From: an uncultured Eubacteriales bacterium
GTDB lineage: Bacteria; Bacillota; Clostridia; Oscillospirales; Oscillospiraceae
Length of the DNA: 64,000 nucleotides
Assembly: GCA_900321275.1 (NCBI GenBank)
Contig: ONVI01000002.1
Span: forward strand, 21,314-85,313
Direction of reading: 5' to 3'
Numbering within the stretch: the stretch's first letter is position 1; each line of letters begins with the position of its first letter. The notes below the pieces were generated by a model. That model had not been told where the DNA came from. It searched no databases and worked only from the letters and a program-made list of their open reading frames with translations. Of the stretch, positions 25,258 to 32,758 are shown piece after piece. Both the position numbers and the translations under genes were made by a program.

Positions 25258-26127
25258 ATGGAGAACCTGGAACAGGGAAAAAAGAAACAGACGCGGCACT
25301 TTTTCGTGATTGTCTTTCTGATTGCCGTTGCGATGCTGATTGTCAGCTCACTCCTGGGCGAAATCATCATGTCGCCGCTGGCGCGCAATCTGGACGACGG
25401 CTGGGTCTTCCTGACGGAATATGCCTCCTTTATCAGCTTCTGGATCGTGGTCCCGGCTTACTGCTTCTTTTGGGATAAGGAGCTGCTGCCCGTCTTCCGG
25501 CCCGGAAGAGGGAACACCCTGAAAAATCTTCTCATCGGCCTGGGGATCGGCCTCGGGATGAATCTGACCTGCGCGCTTGCCGCCATTGCCCATGGGGACA
25601 TTGTGATTTACTATTCGCAGTTTGACGCCCTGTATCTCATCGTCGGGATTCTGGCGGTAATGATCCAGTCCGGCGGGGAGGAGCTGGTGACCCGCGGCTA
25701 CATGCTCGGCGCGACGCGGGAGCGCCACGGCACGGTTTTTGCCATCGCCTTCAACAGCCTCTTTTTTGCCGCCGCCCATCTCATGAACCCGGGCGTCACC
25801 GCCCTGAGCATCGCGAATATCATTCTTGTCGGGGTACTGTGCAGCCTGCTGGTGGTGTTTTACGACAGCCTGTGGATGCCGATCGGCCTCCACACGGCCT
25901 GGAACTACTGCCAGAGCCTTCTGCTCGGCCTTCCCAATTCCGGCATCGTCTCCGCCAAGGCGCTTTGCAAGCTCGACGCCGCCACCGACAGCTTCTTTTA
26001 CTCCGCGGCCTTCGGGCTTGAGGGCTCGGCGTTTGCCGCGATCCTCGAATCCGCCTGCATCGCGCTGGTGCTGTACCTCAACCGCGACAAGCTGAAAAAG
26101 AGCGAAGATCTGCAACCCTCATCGTGA
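25258..26127 (+). CDS. CPBP-family intramembrane metalloprotease
   Basis: A 289-aa integral membrane protein of the CAAX-prenyl-protease/bacteriocin-processing (Abi) family. The three sequence motifs are present: EELVTRGYMLG (EExxxR, about 141-151), FFAAAHLMNPG with the second-motif His, and GLHTAWNYCQ with the third. These place Glu and His residues in the membrane for zinc-dependent cleavage. Eight hydrophobic segments are visible. AAGGAGAATCTTT precedes the ATG. It closes the plus-strand run and is followed by a terminator. Its substrate is unknown. Confidence 0.9.
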   Translation: MENLEQGKKKQTRHFFVIVFLIAVAMLIVSSLLGEIIMSPLARNLDDGWVFLTEYASFISFWIVVPAYCFFWDKELLPVFRPGRGNTLKNLLIGLGIGLGMNLTCALAAIAHGDIVIYYSQFDALYLIVGILAVMIQSGGEELVTRGYMLGATRERHGTVFAIAFNSLFFAAAHLMNPGVTALSIANIILVGVLCSLLVVFYDSLWMPIGLHTAWNYCQSLLLGLPNSGIVSAKALCKLDAATDSFFYSAAFGLEGSAFAAILESACIALVLYLNRDKLKKSEDLQPSS

Positions 26128-26137
26128 TACCGCATGG

Positions 26138-26169
26138 GGCAGCTCCTGACTTCAGGAGCTGCCGCATTT
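26138..26169 (+). terminator. Terminator after the CPBP protease gene
   Basis: GGCAGCTCCTGA and its complement form a tight stem followed by GCATTTTTAT. Confidence 0.8.
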
Positions 26170-26239
26170 TTATGCATCTTTATGATTTTCAGAAAACGAG
26201 CGATTTGAAAATTCGGAAAAACGCATGTTCAAAAACTGC

Positions 26240-26268
26240 TTGTATTCCTCCCGCTTTTTCGGTACAAT
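26240..26268 (+). promoter_or_regulatory. Promoter of the PP2C phosphatase operon
   Basis: TTGTAT and TACAAT with a 17-bp spacer, 49 bp before the ATG. Confidence 0.75.
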
Positions 26269-26317
26269 GGTCCCGAATGAACCACAGTTTAACGCAGAGC
26301 ATCACGGGGAGATAACT

Positions 26318-27592
26318 ATGGGAAAAAACAGACACCAAATGACAGGCGGTATCCGGCAGAAAATATTCGGCATGCTGCTCATCACGATCGTCCTGATTAT
26401 CGCGGCTTATACGGCGGTCTTCTTCTTTCAGTCGAATAAAGTGGAGCAGCTTGTCAACGACACCTACGAGACGCAGAAGCAGATTTATATAGACAACGGG
26501 ATGGAAGACGAATTTGAAGCCTTCCGGAGCGGCGCCATTGCCTCGTTTCACAAGGAGATGTTCCACGCAAGGAATATTCTTATCCTTCTGGTCGTGTTCA
26601 TCGTGGCGGCGGGGATGATATCCGCGTACTCCATCACGCAGCGGATCATTGACCCGCTCAATACCATCACCCGGCGGGTGGCGTCCCTGGGTGTTCGGAA
26701 CAGGCAGTTCAAGATGGAGGATAAATACAGGACCGGAGACGAGATCGAGGTTCTGGCGGAATCCTTCGCCAAACAGTCTGCCCGTACCGTGCTGTACATA
26801 GACCAGATCAAGAGAGTTACCGCGGAGAAAGAACGGATCGGGGCGGAGCTCGACATGGCCAGTCAGATTCAGGCCAGCCAGCTTCCCAGGCTCTTCCCGC
26901 CCTTTCCGAATCGAAAGGAGTTCAGCCTCTTTGCCAGCATGAAGCCGGCAAAGGAGGTGGGCGGCGACTTCTACGATTTCTTCATGATCGACCGGGATCA
27001 CATCGGGCTTGTCATGGCGGACGTTTCGGGAAAGGGCGTTCCCGCCGCGCTGCTGATGATGGTGGCCCGCGTGCTGGTCAAATCCAGCCTGCAAAACGGC
27101 AAGGGACCCGGAGAAGCGCTCGAGAGCGTGAACAATCAGCTTTGCGAGAGCAACGAGGCGGGCTTTTTTGTGACGATGTGGGTTGCGGTCATTGAGATCT
27201 CGACAGGGAAGGGGATCGCGGCGAACGCCGGTCACGAGCACCCGGTCCTGCGCAGGGCCGGCGGCAGCTATGAGCTGGTGGTCTACAGGCACTCCGTGCC
27301 GGTCGCCACGATGGAGGGCATCCCCTTCAAACAGCATGAGTTCCAGCTGAATCCGGGCGACAGCTTCTTTGTCTACACGGACGGCGTCGCGGAGGCCACG
27401 AACGGCCGGAACGAGCTGTACGGAACCGACCGCATGCTGGACGCGCTCAACCGTGACCCGGATGCGCAGCCGGGTCAGGTTCTGGCAAACGTTATGAACG
27501 ACATCAACAGCTTTGTGGACGGCGCGGAACAGTTCGACGATATCACCATGCTGTGCTTCCGCTATCTGGGAGCCCCCGGCAGCTCATCGTGA
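26318..27592 (+). CDS. Membrane-bound PP2C/SpoIIE-type serine phosphatase with HAMP domain (RsbU-like)
   Basis: A 424-aa sensor phosphatase. It has an N-terminal transmembrane helix (about 16-36), an external loop of about 70 residues, a second helix (about 90-110), a HAMP domain (SITQRIIDPLNTITRRV onwards), a short coiled coil and a PP2C domain. The catalytic domain shows the RsbU-type opening MASQIQASQLPRLFPPFP, then EVGGDFYDFF, VMADVSGKGVPAALLM and FFVYTDGVAEA, which carry the metal-binding aspartates. Such enzymes usually dephosphorylate an anti-sigma-antagonist, but no STAS or anti-sigma gene is nearby. The ATG at 26318 is set by GGGGAG. It lies 35 bp before the PTS-like gene, probably in one operon. 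Confidence 0.92.
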   Translation: MGKNRHQMTGGIRQKIFGMLLITIVLIIAAYTAVFFFQSNKVEQLVNDTYETQKQIYIDNGMEDEFEAFRSGAIASFHKEMFHARNILILLVVFIVAAGMISAYSITQRIIDPLNTITRRVASLGVRNRQFKMEDKYRTGDEIEVLAESFAKQSARTVLYIDQIKRVTAEKERIGAELDMASQIQASQLPRLFPPFPNRKEFSLFASMKPAKEVGGDFYDFFMIDRDHIGLVMADVSGKGVPAALLMMVARVLVKSSLQNGKGPGEALESVNNQLCESNEAGFFVTMWVAVIEISTGKGIAANAGHEHPVLRRAGGSYELVVYRHSVPVATMEGIPFKQHEFQLNPGDSFFVYTDGVAEATNGRNELYGTDRMLDALNRDPDAQPGQVLANVMNDINSFVDGAEQFDDITMLCFRYLGAPGSSS

Positions 27593-27627
27593 ACAGACGA
27601 TCATTTTACAGGCAGGAGACTTGATCA

Positions 27628-29253
27628 ATGAAAAAACACACGATCAGGAGTACCCTGAAAATCATAGGGGATATCTTTATCCCGCTGCTCCCCGGCATTA
27701 TCTGCGCCGGATTGTGCGGAGCCGGCGCGTCACTCATAGCCCAGACGGTACCGGACTACGCAAACAGCAATATCTGGGCGCTGTTTTATCAGATCCTCTC
27801 GCTGATCAACACCTCCATGATGAGCTACCTGACCGCATGGGCAGGATACCGCGCGGCCGAGCGTTTCGGAGGGACGCCCATCCTGGGCGGCATGCTTGGC
27901 ATGATCACATCTCTGGACGGCATCAACAAGATCGCGGCCATCATGGGGCTGTACAACAGCGAGGTTCCGCTGGATTCGGTTCTTTGCAGCGGAAAAGGCG
28001 GCGTACTGGCCGTCATTGCGGGCGCGCTTCTGATCGCCACGGTGGAAAAGGCGATCCGTTCCGCTATGCCCAAGTCGATCGATGTGGTCTTTACGCCGCT
28101 GATCACGATGTTCCTCTGCGTGATTCCCTATGTCGTCTTCATCATGCCGCTGTTCGGCTACGCCTCCGGGGGGATCGTGTGGCTTTTCAGCAGGGCATGC
28201 CTGTCTCAGAATGTCTTCATTCGGGCCATTTCCGGGTATCTCGCCGCCGCCTTCTTCCTCCCGATGGTGGCGACCGGTATGCACCATGGACTGGTGGCGC
28301 TCTACAGCGTTCAGCTGCAGGAGCTCGGTTATGTTACGCTTTACCCCGCACTCGCCATGGCGGGCGCTGGTCAGGTCGGCGCGGCTATCGCGCTGTGGAA
28401 AAAAGCCAAAAAAGTCGGAAACAATGATCTGTGCTCGGTGATCGCCGGGGCGCTGCCCGCGGGACTGCTGGGCGTGGGTGAACCGCTTATCTACGGCGTC
28501 ACGCTGCCTCTCGGAAAGCCTTTCCTCACGGCGGGACTCGGCGCGGGCTTCGGCGGCGCCTTCATCATGGTTACGCAGGTGGCCGCCACGACCTGGGGCC
28601 CTTCCGGACTCCTGGGCGCGTTCGTGATGACGGCGGGCAAGGGCGGCCCCGTGCGGAGCGTGCTCCTGTACCTCCTTGCCCTTGTTATCAGTTATATTGG
28701 GGGCTATCTGATTACCAACGCGCTTTACGGTGAGGAGGAGCTGAACTTCGAGACGGCGGTTTCCTCCGCGCAGACCGAAACCTGGCGTTCCTCCGCCTTC
28801 GCCCGTCTCAGCAGAAGGAAAACCCGCAGCGTTCAGGCCGGGGAACCGCTGATGGCGGACGGCTTATACGGCATGGCGAATCTGCCGCTGAAGGCTCCCG
28901 TGGGAGGGGAAACCGTCCCCATGAGCCAGATCCCCGATATCATGTTCTCCTCGGGCGTCATCGGCAGCTCCATCGGAATCATGCCGGAGAACGGCCATAT
29001 CCTTGCCCCGTGCGACGGCATTGTCTTCGAGATCGCCGACACCAGCCACGCGCTGACCTTCCGGACCGAAGACGGCATGGAAATCCTGCTTCTGATAGGC
29101 ATCGACACCTTCACGCTCAACGGCGACGGCCTCTGCCCGCTGGTCAAGGAAGGAGAAACCGTCACCGCAGGACAGCCCGTCATGGAGGCCGATCTTGAGA
29201 AAATCAGCCGTGCCGGTCTTTCGCCGATCATTATCACAGTCCTTTGCAATTAA
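27628..29253 (+). CDS. PTS-like IIC-IIA membrane protein lacking IIB and the IIA phosphorylation histidine
   Basis: A 541-aa protein: an EIIC domain of the glucose superfamily (residues 1-370, with TGMHHGL and the substrate motif GVGEPLIYGVTLPLGKP), a short linker, then an EIIA(Glc)-like domain (about 410-541). No IIB domain with its phospho-cysteine is present. In the IIA domain the helper histidine is kept in TSHAL (His474), but 15 residues later, where the phosphorylated His of the HxGIDT motif belongs, the protein has Leu489 (EILLLIGIDT). The chain therefore has no visible route for phosphate transfer. It may be a facilitator, a sugar sensor, or use IIA/IIB in trans. It sits between a PP2C phosphatase and glgB. 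Confidence 0.85.
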   Translation: MKKHTIRSTLKIIGDIFIPLLPGIICAGLCGAGASLIAQTVPDYANSNIWALFYQILSLINTSMMSYLTAWAGYRAAERFGGTPILGGMLGMITSLDGINKIAAIMGLYNSEVPLDSVLCSGKGGVLAVIAGALLIATVEKAIRSAMPKSIDVVFTPLITMFLCVIPYVVFIMPLFGYASGGIVWLFSRACLSQNVFIRAISGYLAAAFFLPMVATGMHHGLVALYSVQLQELGYVTLYPALAMAGAGQVGAAIALWKKAKKVGNNDLCSVIAGALPAGLLGVGEPLIYGVTLPLGKPFLTAGLGAGFGGAFIMVTQVAATTWGPSGLLGAFVMTAGKGGPVRSVLLYLLALVISYIGGYLITNALYGEEELNFETAVSSAQTETWRSSAFARLSRRKTRSVQAGEPLMADGLYGMANLPLKAPVGGETVPMSQIPDIMFSSGVIGSSIGIMPENGHILAPCDGIVFEIADTSHALTFRTEDGMEILLLIGIDTFTLNGDGLCPLVKEGETVTAGQPVMEADLEKISRAGLSPIIITVLCN

Positions 29254-29299
29254 CGGCTTCCCATGCGGCATAAGAAGCTGCCGTTGAGCGCTTGAAAGC

Positions 29300-29335
29300 A
29301 TCGCCTTGAATTTCTGCGGTTCAAGGCGATTCTCA
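29300..29335 (+). terminator. Possible terminator after the PTS-like gene
   Basis: A perfect 11-bp stem (ATCGCCTTGAA / TTCAAGGCGAT) followed by TCTCATATT, 47 bp past the stop. The T-run is poor, so termination may be partial. Confidence 0.45.
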
Positions 29336-29404
29336 TATTAGTCCGGCAATTCAATATCCTCATGCCATAGAGCTGTACAGCCGGAGTAATATTATCAAAA
29401 TATT

Positions 29405-29444
29405 CCATTTTTCTCGCCCCTGTCGGGGCAGCCGAAAAATATGG
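29405..29444. repeat. Structured repeat, family B, copy 1 (CTCGCCCCTG hairpin)
   Basis: CCATTTTTC and GAAAAATATGG form an outer stem around CTCGCCCCTGTCGGGGCAGCC, whose centre folds as CCCC/GGGG. A second copy at 49949-49990 keeps the core but has different, compensating outer-stem bases. The surrounding 29254-29684 stretch is AT-rich, with further inverted repeats built on ATTCGGCAATT/AATTGCCGAAT, and no gene. Confidence 0.65.
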
Positions 29445-29574
29445 CAATTATTAATTCGGCAATTTCTTACTCTTCTGCAAGAGATTTGCGGTTATTTAAT
29501 TGCCGAATCAATACTATTGCGGAAACCGGGAGAGTGCACGGGATAAACGGAGCGCCTTTTGCCTGCGATTCCTA

Positions 29575-29603
29575 TGGCAATCCGCAATATTGTATGGTAT
29601 ACT
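29575..29603 (+). promoter_or_regulatory. Likely promoter of glgB
   Basis: An extended -10 box (TGG plus TATACT) with a weak -35 TGGCAA 17 bp upstream, about 80 bp before glgB. Confidence 0.55.
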
Positions 29604-29684
29604 CCAATTACAGCTTGAGTGAAAAATACCGGATTTTTCAGATATGCAAACGGAACAATCATCAATGATAACGGAGGGAAGAAA

Positions 29685-31796
29685 ATGTTACAGCATCGCA
29701 TTTCAGATCTGGACATTTATTTGTTCGGAAGAGGGACGCATTATACCGTATACGAAAAGCTGGGCGCGCATCCGGCTTCGGAAAACGGACAGGATGGCGT
29801 CTATTTCGCCGTATGGGCTCCGAACGCGCGCTCGGTCAGCGTCGTGGGAGACTTTAACGGCTGGACCGCGGGAAGGGACCGGATGCAGCTTCTGGCGGAA
29901 TCCGGAATCTATGACCTCTTTATTCCCGGGCTCGGAACCCATGCGCTCTACAAGTTTGCCATAGAGACGCAGAAGGGCGATGTCCTCCTCAAGGCTGACC
30001 CCTACGGCAACCAGTGCCAGCTTCGCCCGGAGACAGCCTCCGTCGTGGCGAATCTCTCGTCCTATGACTGGCAGGACGAGGCCTGGATGGGCGCCCGTCT
30101 GGGGAGTGATCCCAAAAAGCGCCCGCTGTCCATCTACGAGGTGCATCTCGGTTCCTGGAAGAAGGACGAGAGCGGGGCAAATTGCGGCTTCCGCAAGTAC
30201 CGCGACCTGGCGCCGGAGCTGGCCGAGTACGTCAACTACATGGGCTACACCCATGTGGAACTGATGGGCATTGCGGAGCACCCGTTTGACGGCTCCTGGG
30301 GCTATCAGGTTACCGGCTATTATGCTCCGACCGCGCGCTACGGTGATGCGGAGGACTTCATGTACATGATCGACTATCTGCATCAGCACGGCATCGGCGT
30401 GATTCTGGACTGGGTGCCTGCCCATTTCCCGCGGGACGCCTACGGCCTTGCCCGTTTCGACGGCTTTGCCGAGTATGAGCACGCAGACCCCCGACAGGGA
30501 GAGCATCCCGACTGGGGCACCTATATCTTCAACTACCGGCGTCCGCAGGTCAAGAACTTCCTGATCGCAAACGCCCTGTTCTGGCTGGAGAAGTTCCATG
30601 TGGACGGTCTGCGCGTGGACGCCGTGGCTTCCATGCTGTACCTGGATTACGGCAAAAAGGACGGAGAGTGGGTTGCCAACGAGGACGGCGGCAACATCAA
30701 CTATGACGCCATTGAGTTTCTGAAGCACCTCAACTCCATCGTGGGGCAGCGCGTGCCGGGCGCCATGGTCATCGCGGAGGAATCCACCGCGTTCCCGCTG
30801 GTGTCCAGACCGCCGGAGGACGGCGGACTCGGCTTCACCTTCAAGTGGAATATGGGCTGGATGCACGACGTTCTGGAATACCTGAAGGTTGATCCCATCG
30901 GCCGGCAGCACGTCCACAACAACGTGACCTTCAGCTTTACCTATGCCTTCAGCGAAAACTATGTCCTGCCGTTTTCCCATGATGAGGTGGTGCATCTGAA
31001 ATGCTCCATGATCAACAAGATGCCCGGCAATATGGAGGACAAATTCGGAAACCTCCGCCTGGCCTACGGTCTGATGATGGCGCATCCGGGAAAGAAACTC
31101 CTGTTCATGGGTCAGGATTTCGCCCAGCTTCGGGAGTGGAGCGAGGAGCGCAGTCTCGACTGGTACCTGCTGGACAATGAGCCGGCACACCGGGCGCTCA
31201 ACAACTACACCCGCGCGCTGCTGGAGATGTACCGCAGTTATCCGTCCCTGTATGAAAACGACTGCGAGCCCTGCGGATTTGAATGGATCAACGGCGCGGA
31301 CGCCCAGCACAACATGCTCAGCTTCTGCCGGATCAGCAGCGATAAAAAGAAATGCCTGCTCTTCCATTTCAACTTCTCCCCCGTGGCCTATCCGAAGCAT
31401 CGCATCGGCGCCTTGTGCAAGGGAACCTACCACCAGGTTCTCAACAGCGACGACGCCGTCTTCGGCGGCAGCGGAAACTATCCCGCCCAGACGATCAAGG
31501 CCGATCCGATCCCCTGGGACGGGAAGGAATACTCCGTGGAGTTTGACGTGCCGCCTTATTCCGTGACGGCCTTTGCCTTCAACTGGACGCAGCCGGTCAG
31601 AAAAAAAGCCCCTGCCGAAAAGACAGAGCAGAAAAAGACAACGGTCAAAGTGTCCCCCGCCAGGAAGGAGACGGGCAAGGCGGTAAAGAGCCGCGCGTCC
31701 AAAAAAGCGGAAGAGGAGAAAAAGGCGGCAATTCTCAAGGCGGTTGAAGAGAGCGGCAAATCCCTCGACGAAATCCTGGCGTTTTTGCAGAAATAA
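29685..31796 (+). CDS. glgB: 1,4-alpha-glucan branching enzyme with Lys-rich C-terminal extension
   Basis: A 703-aa glycogen branching enzyme. Domains in order: an N-terminal CBM48/Ig-like domain (FAVWAPNARSVSVVGDFNGW, about 36-55), a GH13 barrel with VDGLRVDAVASM (nucleophile Asp), VIAEEST (acid/base Glu) and PFSHDEVVH (third acid), and an all-beta C-domain ending near 620. Beyond the usual end is a tail of about 70 residues rich in Lys and Ala (KKAPAEKTEQKKTT onwards), closing with a predicted helix AILKAVEESGKSLDEILAFLQ. ATG at 29685 follows CGGAGGG. Other glg genes are not in the window. Confidence 0.94.
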   Translation: MLQHRISDLDIYLFGRGTHYTVYEKLGAHPASENGQDGVYFAVWAPNARSVSVVGDFNGWTAGRDRMQLLAESGIYDLFIPGLGTHALYKFAIETQKGDVLLKADPYGNQCQLRPETASVVANLSSYDWQDEAWMGARLGSDPKKRPLSIYEVHLGSWKKDESGANCGFRKYRDLAPELAEYVNYMGYTHVELMGIAEHPFDGSWGYQVTGYYAPTARYGDAEDFMYMIDYLHQHGIGVILDWVPAHFPRDAYGLARFDGFAEYEHADPRQGEHPDWGTYIFNYRRPQVKNFLIANALFWLEKFHVDGLRVDAVASMLYLDYGKKDGEWVANEDGGNINYDAIEFLKHLNSIVGQRVPGAMVIAEESTAFPLVSRPPEDGGLGFTFKWNMGWMHDVLEYLKVDPIGRQHVHNNVTFSFTYAFSENYVLPFSHDEVVHLKCSMINKMPGNMEDKFGNLRLAYGLMMAHPGKKLLFMGQDFAQLREWSEERSLDWYLLDNEPAHRALNNYTRALLEMYRSYPSLYENDCEPCGFEWINGADAQHNMLSFCRISSDKKKCLLFHFNFSPVAYPKHRIGALCKGTYHQVLNSDDAVFGGSGNYPAQTIKADPIPWDGKEYSVEFDVPPYSVTAFAFNWTQPVRKKAPAEKTEQKKTTVKVSPARKETGKAVKSRASKKAEEEKKAAILKAVEESGKSLDEILAFLQK

Positions 31797-31830
31797 GCTT
31801 ATCCTGCCGAGCAGAAGATTGTAAATGAAA

Positions 31831-31868
31831 TTGCCCCTGCCGCATGCAAACGTGCGCGGCAGGGGCAA
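31831..31868. terminator. Hairpin between glgB and the chagasin-like gene
   Basis: TTGCCCCTGCCGC and its complement form a long stem between two converging genes. T content after it is modest on both strands. Confidence 0.7.
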
Positions 31869-31871
31869 AGC

Positions 31872-32288
31872 TTATTTGATTTCCGGTGACGGCGCGGGAA
31901 TCGGCTCTTCAGCGCCGGTGCTGTATCCGTCAAGCATCTTTACCTGGAAATTCTTGTCGATCTCGAACGTGTAAACCACCTGATCGGCCTGCTCTCCGCC
32001 TTCCCAGGCTCTGGCATAGGTAAACGTCACTTCCGTTTTTCCGGCTTTCAGCGGCGTCAGGGTAAAGGTTTCCGTGCCGCCGACGCCGACCATGCCCTCC
32101 GGGTGATCCTTTACGGCATAGCTGCTTTCAATCTTAAAAAGCTCTTCCGATTGAGCTGCCTGCCAGCTGAAGCCGGTGGTCGGGTTGGAATCAAGCGCGA
32201 TGGAAACGGTCTGAGGAGCAGGCGTTTCTTTTCCGCACGCGGCCAGAAGCAGAGCAAGCGCGAGAGCTATCATAACCATTTTCTTCAT
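31872..32288 (-). CDS. Chagasin-like (I42) cysteine-peptidase inhibitor lipoprotein
   Basis: A 138-aa lipoprotein: signal sequence with lipobox LAAC (Cys18), then an immunoglobulin-like domain carrying the three binding loops of the chagasin family: NPTTGF (35-40), GVGG (68-71) and RAWE (93-96; RPWE in chagasin). Such proteins block papain-like peptidases by inserting these loops in the active site. Its target could be one of the cell's own exported peptidases or a host or competitor enzyme. AAGGAGGG precedes the ATG. The promoter has a perfect 18-bp palindrome in its spacer, suggesting repressor control. Confidence 0.88.
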   Translation of the reverse strand: MKKMVMIALALALLLAACGKETPAPQTVSIALDSNPTTGFSWQAAQSEELFKIESSYAVKDHPEGMVGVGGTETFTLTPLKAGKTEVTFTYARAWEGGEQADQVVYTFEIDKNFQVKMLDGYSTGAEEPIPAPSPEIK

Positions 32289-32312
32289 GGGAATCCCTCC
32301 TTTGCGCTGCGG

Positions 32313-32341
32313 ATTCTACTCCGTTTTGAAACGGAGATCAA
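32313..32341 (-). promoter_or_regulatory. Promoter with embedded operator for the chagasin-like gene
   Basis: TTGATC and TAGAAT with a 17-bp spacer on the minus strand. The spacer plus one base is a perfect palindrome, CTCCGTTTCAAAACGGAG on the minus strand (32319-32336), placed where a bound repressor would block RNA polymerase. Confidence 0.75.
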
Positions 32342-32465
32342 TGAAGAAGTTGTAAATTCAGAATTCTTCAGGGGAGGGAAACAAATATTCCACAAAGATT
32401 TTTGGGACATTGCCGCCTGTGCTGGTGCACTTTTACCGAAAAGCGGAGAGCCGGGGAAAACGCCA

Positions 32466-32494
32466 TTGACTTTAGCACCAAAAAGTGCTAAAGT
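32466..32494 (+). promoter_or_regulatory. Promoter with embedded operator for the aromatic ABC operon
   Basis: TTGACT and TAAAGT with a 17-bp spacer. TTTAGCAC (32471-32478) and GTGCTAAA (32485-32492) form a palindrome spanning the spacer. It resembles half of a CIRCE site but the 6-bp gap is wrong for HrcA. Confidence 0.75.
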
Positions 32495-32523
32495 GATCTC
32501 ATCAACAAAAGGGAGATACTGTC

Positions 32524-32616
32524 ATGTTCATGCTTCGCTTTGCATATGCTTACAGCTATTACTTTTCCCGGTTCGGCAAAGGTAATGGCGGTTTGTGCTG
32601 CAAGAAGGAGCCTTGA
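32524..32616 (+). CDS. Tyr/Phe-rich leader peptide (30 aa)
   Basis: A 30-codon frame with its own ribosome site (GGGAG, 8 nt before ATG), 30 nt after the -10 box. The product starts MFMLRFAYAYSYYFSRFGKG and has four Tyr and four Phe in residues 2-17, no Trp, and ends GLCCKKEP. It is followed by an intrinsic terminator. Bases 32585-32598, in codons 21-25, can pair with the terminator's left arm (32657-32670). A ribosome held at the Tyr/Phe codons would leave them free to form the antiterminator, while one that reaches the stop would cover them. This is the arrangement of amino-acid operon attenuators. Confidence 0.8.
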   Translation: MFMLRFAYAYSYYFSRFGKGNGGLCCKKEP

Positions 32617-32650
32617 ACAGGATATGAGACAGAGCTTTCATTTCCGACTT

Positions 32651-32683
32651 CGCGCCGTACAGACTGCCGTCTGGCGGCGTTTT
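32651..32683 (+). terminator. Attenuator terminator of the aromatic ABC operon
   Basis: Left arm CGCCGTACAGAC and right arm GTCTGGCGGCG form a stem with a small internal loop, followed by TTTTCGATTT. The alternative structure pairs GTACAGACTGCCGT (32657-32670) with ATGGCGGTTTGTGC (32585-32598): 14 bp, of which four are G-U pairs. The two structures exclude each other. Confidence 0.8.
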
Positions 32684-32758
32684 CGATTTGGACCCTCTGC
32701 TCATTCTTCCGGTTGAAAGACAGGTCAAAATCAAAAAATGATAAAGGAGAAAAAGAAC

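Noticed and set aside
27628-29253. A complete, working PTS permease (IIABC)
   Set aside because: The IIB domain is absent and the IIA phosphorylation histidine is Leu489, so a standard PTS function is not supported.
32471-32492. Possible CIRCE (HrcA) operator
   Set aside because: CIRCE needs TTAGCACTC-N9-GAGTGCTAA; here only the outer parts are present and the gap is 6 bp. The downstream genes are not chaperones.
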